A DNA stretch of 16,596 nucleotides from JBBTQJ01 sp038065755 (GTDB lineage Bacteria > Patescibacteriota > Minisyncoccia > Minisyncoccales > Staskawiczbacteraceae): positions 1 through 16,596 of the forward strand of contig JBBTQJ010000023.1 in assembly GCA_038065755.1 (NCBI GenBank), given 5' to 3'. This document shows, one piece after another, positions 13,915 through 16,596 of the stretch (positions within the stretch are counted from its first letter, which is position 1; every line of letters starts with the position of its first letter). Below the pieces are notes generated by a model. It worked only from the letters and a program-made list of their open reading frames with translations, searched no databases and was not told the DNA's origin. The translations under genes and the position numbers were made by a program.

Positions 13915-14364
13915 ATGATAAAAAATAAAATAAAAAATATGCAAAAACAAAAAGGTTTTACAATTATAGAGTTAATAGTGGTTATTGCCATTATTGCGGT
14001 TTTAGCCGCCATTGTTATGGTTAACGTCACCAGCTATATAGCCAAGGGCAAAGACGTTTCAATAAGAGGAAATTTATCAACCGCGCTTACTAATGCGGCA
14101 GTATATTATGATGCGATTTCTAATTATACCACTGTGTGCGCCGATACTTTATATGGGTTTAAAACAGCATATGATGCGGCCGCGGCATTGTCTGGAGCCG
14201 AATCATGCGCTGATTCTATAGATAAATGGTGCGCCTGTTCTCAGCTTGTAAGCGATGTTACTAAGTATTTCTGCGTTGACTATACGGGAACAAAGAAAGA
14301 AACACTTATTACTTGCGCCACAGATTGCGCCGATGGCACAGATTATGTATGTGATGGATTATAA
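13915..14364 (+). CDS. Prepilin (major-pilin-like), third copy
   Basis: A prepilin with signal MIKNKIKNMQKQKG|FTIIE from ATG 13915; ATG 13939 is an alternative giving only MQKQKG|F. The hydrophobic helix and the Cys-rich globular part (WCACSQLVSDVTKYFCVDYT, KKETL, VCD) match the two genes before it. Its cleavage context is KG|FT, not LTG|FT, and it has no leader inverted repeat in front. The longer upstream frame from 13780 overlaps pilin 2 and is not credible. A strong terminator follows, closing the pilin transcript. Confidence 0.9.
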   Translation: MIKNKIKNMQKQKGFTIIELIVVIAIIAVLAAIVMVNVTSYIAKGKDVSIRGNLSTALTNAAVYYDAISNYTTVCADTLYGFKTAYDAAAALSGAESCADSIDKWCACSQLVSDVTKYFCVDYTGTKKETLITCATDCADGTDYVCDGL

Positions 14365-14384
14365 TAAAAAATCCATTGTGAAAT

Positions 14385-14419
14385 TCAAAAAACAGGTATT
14401 AAAACCACCTGTTTTTTGA
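14385..14419 (+). terminator. Rho-independent terminator after the pilin genes
   Basis: AAAAAACAGGT (14387-14397) and ACCTGTTTTTT (14407-14417) pair perfectly and two more pairs extend the stem to 13 bp, with a 9-base loop. The T run lies in the right arm. Being symmetric, it could act in both directions. Confidence 0.85.
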
Positions 14420-14425
14420 TATAAT
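14420..14425 (+). promoter_or_regulatory. Possible -10 box of pilD
   Basis: TATAAT directly behind the terminator and 7 bases before the pilD ATG. No -35 match is evident because that position falls in the terminator. The spacing equals that before the first pilin gene. Confidence 0.45.
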
Positions 14426-14432
14426 AAAATAT

Positions 14433-15215
14433 ATGTATACAGCCTTTATAAATGTTTTTGTTTTTTTGCTGGGGCTTTGCATCGGAAGTTTTTTAAATTG
14501 CGCAATATACCGGTTAGAGCATAAGAAAAATCTGAGTGGCCGCTCTTTTTGTCCACATTGCAAACACGCATTAAATTGGCAGGATTTATTTCCTATTTTC
14601 AGTTTTTTATTTTTGCGCGGAAAATGCCGTTATTGCAAAAAAAGAATATCAATACAATACCCGCTGGTGGAAATTGCAACGGGGGTGATATTTTTATTAA
14701 TTTTTTCCGCCCAAGGCGGACCAGTCTCGGGCTGGAATTTTTTAAATCTTGCATTTTATTTTTATATTGCCAGTTCTTTAATTATAATTTTTATCTATGA
14801 TCTAAAACATTATTTGATTCCGGACAAGGTTTCGTTTCCGGCAATTGCAGTTGCATTATTTTATAGGATTGTTGAAAATTTTTCTTCGCTTGGAAATTAT
14901 TTTTGGGCTACGTTGGTTGCTTCAGTTTTTTTTCTGGCCATATTTTTAGTTTCTGGCGGGCGATGGATGGGTTTTGGAGATGTTAAGCTGGCTATTTTAA
15001 TGGGGCTGGTTTTAGGTTTGCCAGATGTCTTAACGGCCCTATTTTTAGCATTCTTTTTTGGTGCTATAATAAGCGTAATCTTGATGATTTTTGGAAAGAA
15101 AGGATTTAAAAGCGAAATTCCTTTCGGGCCGTTTTTGATTGCGGGAACATTTATGGCAATATTTTGGGGCAAAGAAATAATTGAATGGTATTGGCATTTA
15201 TTTTTAATCACATAA
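14433..15215 (+). CDS. pilD: Prepilin peptidase / N-methyltransferase PilD
   Basis: PilD cleaves prepilins after Gly on the cytoplasmic side and methylates the new N-terminus. The N-terminal domain has LLGLCIGSFLNCAIYRL and the zinc-type Cys pairs C40/C43 (CPHC) and C65/C68 (CRYC) typical of the methylating form. Catalytic aspartates are D123 in YDLKHYLIPD and D183 in GFGDVK. EIPFGPFLIAG (228-238) is the conserved C-terminal segment. There are about seven membrane segments; 260 residues is the usual length. It sits among its substrates: three prepilins upstream, three downstream. The next start, 15224, is 8 bases after its stop. Confidence 0.96.
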   Translation: MYTAFINVFVFLLGLCIGSFLNCAIYRLEHKKNLSGRSFCPHCKHALNWQDLFPIFSFLFLRGKCRYCKKRISIQYPLVEIATGVIFLLIFSAQGGPVSGWNFLNLAFYFYIASSLIIIFIYDLKHYLIPDKVSFPAIAVALFYRIVENFSSLGNYFWATLVASVFFLAIFLVSGGRWMGFGDVKLAILMGLVLGLPDVLTALFLAFFFGAIISVILMIFGKKGFKSEIPFGPFLIAGTFMAIFWGKEIIEWYWHLFLIT

Positions 15216-15223
15216 TATATTCT

Positions 15224-15784
15224 ATGAAAGAGAGAGGAATAACTTTGGTTGAAATTATAGTGACTATTTTTATAATCACCTTATTTTCTGGCATAATAAT
15301 AAGTGATTTTCCAAAAATTAAAAAGCAATTTGCTCTTTCTTCAGCCACTCATAAACTTGCCCAAGACTTAAGAAGAGCTCAAGATATGGGTTTATCTGGC
15401 ACGCAGCCACTAGATCCTGATGGCAATCCGCTTTTAATAAAAGGATTTGGATTATATATTAATTTAAATCCCATTGATGGCAACAACAAACAGTATATAA
15501 TATATGGAGACAAAAACGGCAATCAGCAATATGATCCTCTTGTGGACTATAATTTAGACTTAATTGATATGGATATTGAATCAAAGGGAGTAATAATAAA
15601 AGGGCTTTACAATGCGCTAGAAGACAGAGTAAGCATTAACTTTTCTCCGCCAAATCCTAAAACATCAATATCAAATTTGGATCCCGGATTTAGCAGAATA
15701 AAAATAGTTCTTTCGCTGGAATACAATAGCGCAGTTACCAGGGAAATTTATGTAAATACGTCGGGATTGATAGAAACTAAATAA
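15224..15784 (+). CDS. FimT/GspH-like pseudopilin
   Basis: A 186-residue prepilin-like protein with a very short leader MKERG|ITLVE, cleaved after G5, with Glu at +5. The hydrophobic helix IIVTIFIITLFSGIIIS follows, then QFALSSATHKLAQDLRRAQD, a typical FimT/GspH N-terminal helix. The body has an Asp/Asn-rich loop, GDKNGNQQYDPLVDYNLD, that may bind calcium. The start ATG 15224 is chosen because it places the cleavage site normally; the in-frame start at 15185 overlaps pilD. It is probably a minor pilin that primes assembly, co-transcribed with pilD and the next gene. Confidence 0.85.
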   Translation: MKERGITLVEIIVTIFIITLFSGIIISDFPKIKKQFALSSATHKLAQDLRRAQDMGLSGTQPLDPDGNPLLIKGFGLYINLNPIDGNNKQYIIYGDKNGNQQYDPLVDYNLDLIDMDIESKGVIIKGLYNALEDRVSINFSPPNPKTSISNLDPGFSRIKIVLSLEYNSAVTREIYVNTSGLIETK

Positions 15785-15798
15785 ATTTTAAAAAAATT

Positions 15799-16359
15799 GT
15801 GAAATTATTTTCAAAAATAAAATTTAGAAAAAATTCAGGTTTTACTATTATAGAACTGATTATTGCCATTTTTATTCTTTCTTTCTCTATTTTTGGAGTT
15901 TATAACGCATTTATAACAGTAATTGTTTTGACTCACGGCGTTTCAGACCGTTTTATAGGAGCATATTTGGCCCAGGAGGGCTTGGAAATAATAAGAAACA
16001 CAAGAGACACTAACTGGATATCAGGATCAATAAATTGGAGGCAGGGCCTTCAAGACTGCCAAGATGGGTGCGAAGCAGACTATACAACAGGAACAAATCT
16101 TCCCGGGGCAAAATCTTTGACGCCCTGGGTCGGAGGAAATTCTGGCGGCGTTTATTTAAAAATAAATAATAACGGTTTTTATAATTATGCCAGCGGCCAA
16201 GACACAAACTTTAAAAGAAAAATTACCATAACTTTTTTGGGAAATTATATTATGAAAGTTTTTGTTTCGGTGTCTTGGAAAGAAAAAGCCAACGTTCTTA
16301 ATCCCACAGCTGAACCGGGAATTATTGAGGCAGAAGAAACATTATATAACTGGTATTAA
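15799..16359 (+). CDS. PilV-like minor pilin
   Basis: A 186-residue prepilin-like protein with leader MKLFSKIKFRKNSG|FTIIEL from GTG 15799, then the hydrophobic helix IIAIFILSFSIFGVYNAFIT. AYLAQEGLEIIRNTRDTNW is the conserved helix of PilV/GspI-like minor pilins. The globular part has one Cys pair (CQDGC). GTG is accepted because it gives a normal 14-residue leader and no ATG is available. No leader inverted repeat precedes it. The MKLSKGFTPLE frame begins 7 bases after its stop. Confidence 0.85.
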   Translation: MKLFSKIKFRKNSGFTIIELIIAIFILSFSIFGVYNAFITVIVLTHGVSDRFIGAYLAQEGLEIIRNTRDTNWISGSINWRQGLQDCQDGCEADYTTGTNLPGAKSLTPWVGGNSGGVYLKINNNGFYNYASGQDTNFKRKITITFLGNYIMKVFVSVSWKEKANVLNPTAEPGIIEAEETLYNWY

Positions 16360-16366
16360 AAAAATT

Positions 16367-16420
16367 ATGAAATTATCAAAAGGATTTACCCCGTTAGAAG
16401 TTTTTGATAAAAATTTCTAA
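16367..16420 (+). CDS. Possible leader peptide with an intact prepilin-like site
   Basis: A 17-codon frame, MKLSKGFTPLEVFDKNF, ends at TAA 16418. It has G-F-T-x-x-E as in a prepilin cleavage site, but no hydrophobic segment behind it. It is parallel to 12772 (MKSSKGFTPLEVFSENF, no stop) and 13327. It lies 24 bases before the ATG of the next prepilin gene, and its codons 8-13 pair with that gene's codons 12-17. Conservation of MK, KG, T, L, F and NF in three copies suggests the frame or its DNA is kept for a reason; translation is unproven. Confidence 0.4.
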   Translation: MKLSKGFTPLEVFDKNF

Positions 16421-16493
16421 TATGGTAATAAAATTATAAATTTCATGAAACAAAGAAAAATAAAAATCAAAAAAGACAAACTTCTAACGGGGT
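16388..16493. repeat. Pilin-leader inverted repeat, copy 3
   Basis: ACCCCGTTAGAAGTTT (16388-16403) is a perfect 16-base reverse complement of 16478-16493. The left arm encodes TPLEVF of the leader frame, the right arm encodes LLTG and its flanks in the prepilin. A small TTTTT-GAT-AAAAA hairpin lies just inside. Compared with copy 1, the C-G pair in column 15 is T-A here, and the G-T pair in column 13 is G-C. Confidence 0.88.
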
Positions 16494-16596
16494 TTACTTT
16501 AATAGAATTAATAGTTGTTATGACTATTTTTTTGATTATTATTGGAGCTGGCATTGGCATTTTTATTTCTATTGTGCAATATCAAAAAAGAATTTT
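16445..16596 (+). CDS. Prepilin-like protein, truncated by the window end
   Basis: The frame begins MKQRKIKIKKDKLLTG|FTLIE, so cleavage would follow G16, and continues with the hydrophobic helix LIVVMTIFLIIIGAGIGIFI. The gene runs off the window after YQKRI. It is probably another minor pilin (PilW/GspJ-like by its position after FimT- and PilV-like genes), but only the N-terminus is visible. It uses the LTGFT context and has copy 3 of the leader element in front. Confidence 0.85.
   Translation, partial: MKQRKIKIKKDKLLTGFTLIELIVVMTIFLIIIGAGIGIFISIVQYQKRI

Noticed and set aside
12772..16596. A CRISPR array or integron suggested by the recurring short repeats
   Set aside because: The repeats are inverted pairs tied to prepilin starts, with no regular spacers and no cas or integrase gene.

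Overview
The window is AT-rich DNA with short A/T leaders in front of most genes and few Shine-Dalgarno sites. It carries a secretin-less type IV pilus cluster and tRNA genes with no encoded CCA. Together these suggest a Candidatus Patescibacteria (CPR) genome, probably of the Parcubacteria group, from a metagenome assembly. That placement is inferred from gene content and style, not from a marker-gene tree. There are two assembly gaps: 10 Ns at 318-327 and exactly 100 Ns at 10338-10437.

Left part (1-5860): recG lies on the minus strand, cut by the window edge. It is interrupted by foreign sequence that includes the 3' end of a ferredoxin-like gene on the opposite strand. A 156-bp MITE-like element with TA duplications sits just upstream of the recG start. 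Next come a small hypothetical gene, tRNA-Arg(GCG) on the minus strand, and tRNA-Ser(GCT) and tRNA-Ser(TGA) on the plus strand. A broken dinD locus follows, in which a second DinD-like domain fused to a Vsr/DUF559-like nuclease sits between the N- and C-terminal pieces of DinD. After it is a gene of higher G+C joining a deoxyribosyltransferase-like domain to a MazG-like domain, frameshifted near its end. comF (minus strand) closes this part.

Right part (5870-16596): a plus-strand type IV pilus cluster in the order pilM, pilN, pilO, a small membrane protein, pilB, (gap), pilT, pilC, three related major-pilin-like genes, a terminator, pilD, a FimT/GspH-like pseudopilin, a PilV-like pseudopilin and the start of another prepilin gene. 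PilM/N/O would form the inner-membrane alignment platform, PilC the platform protein, PilB and PilT the extension and retraction motors. PilD would process the prepilins. No secretin (PilQ) or classical PilP is seen, which fits a cell without a conventional outer membrane.

The most unusual structure is a repeated leader element in front of the three prepilin genes whose signal reads LTGFT. Each has an upstream reading frame beginning MKxxKG(F/S)T(P/Q)L(E/K), which imitates a prepilin peptidase site. Its codons are the reverse complement of the codons for the real cleavage site about 75-125 bases downstream. The paired arms show compensatory base changes among the three copies, and each copy has a hairpin or palindrome just inside the left arm. 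Prepilin genes with other cleavage-site contexts in this window lack the element.
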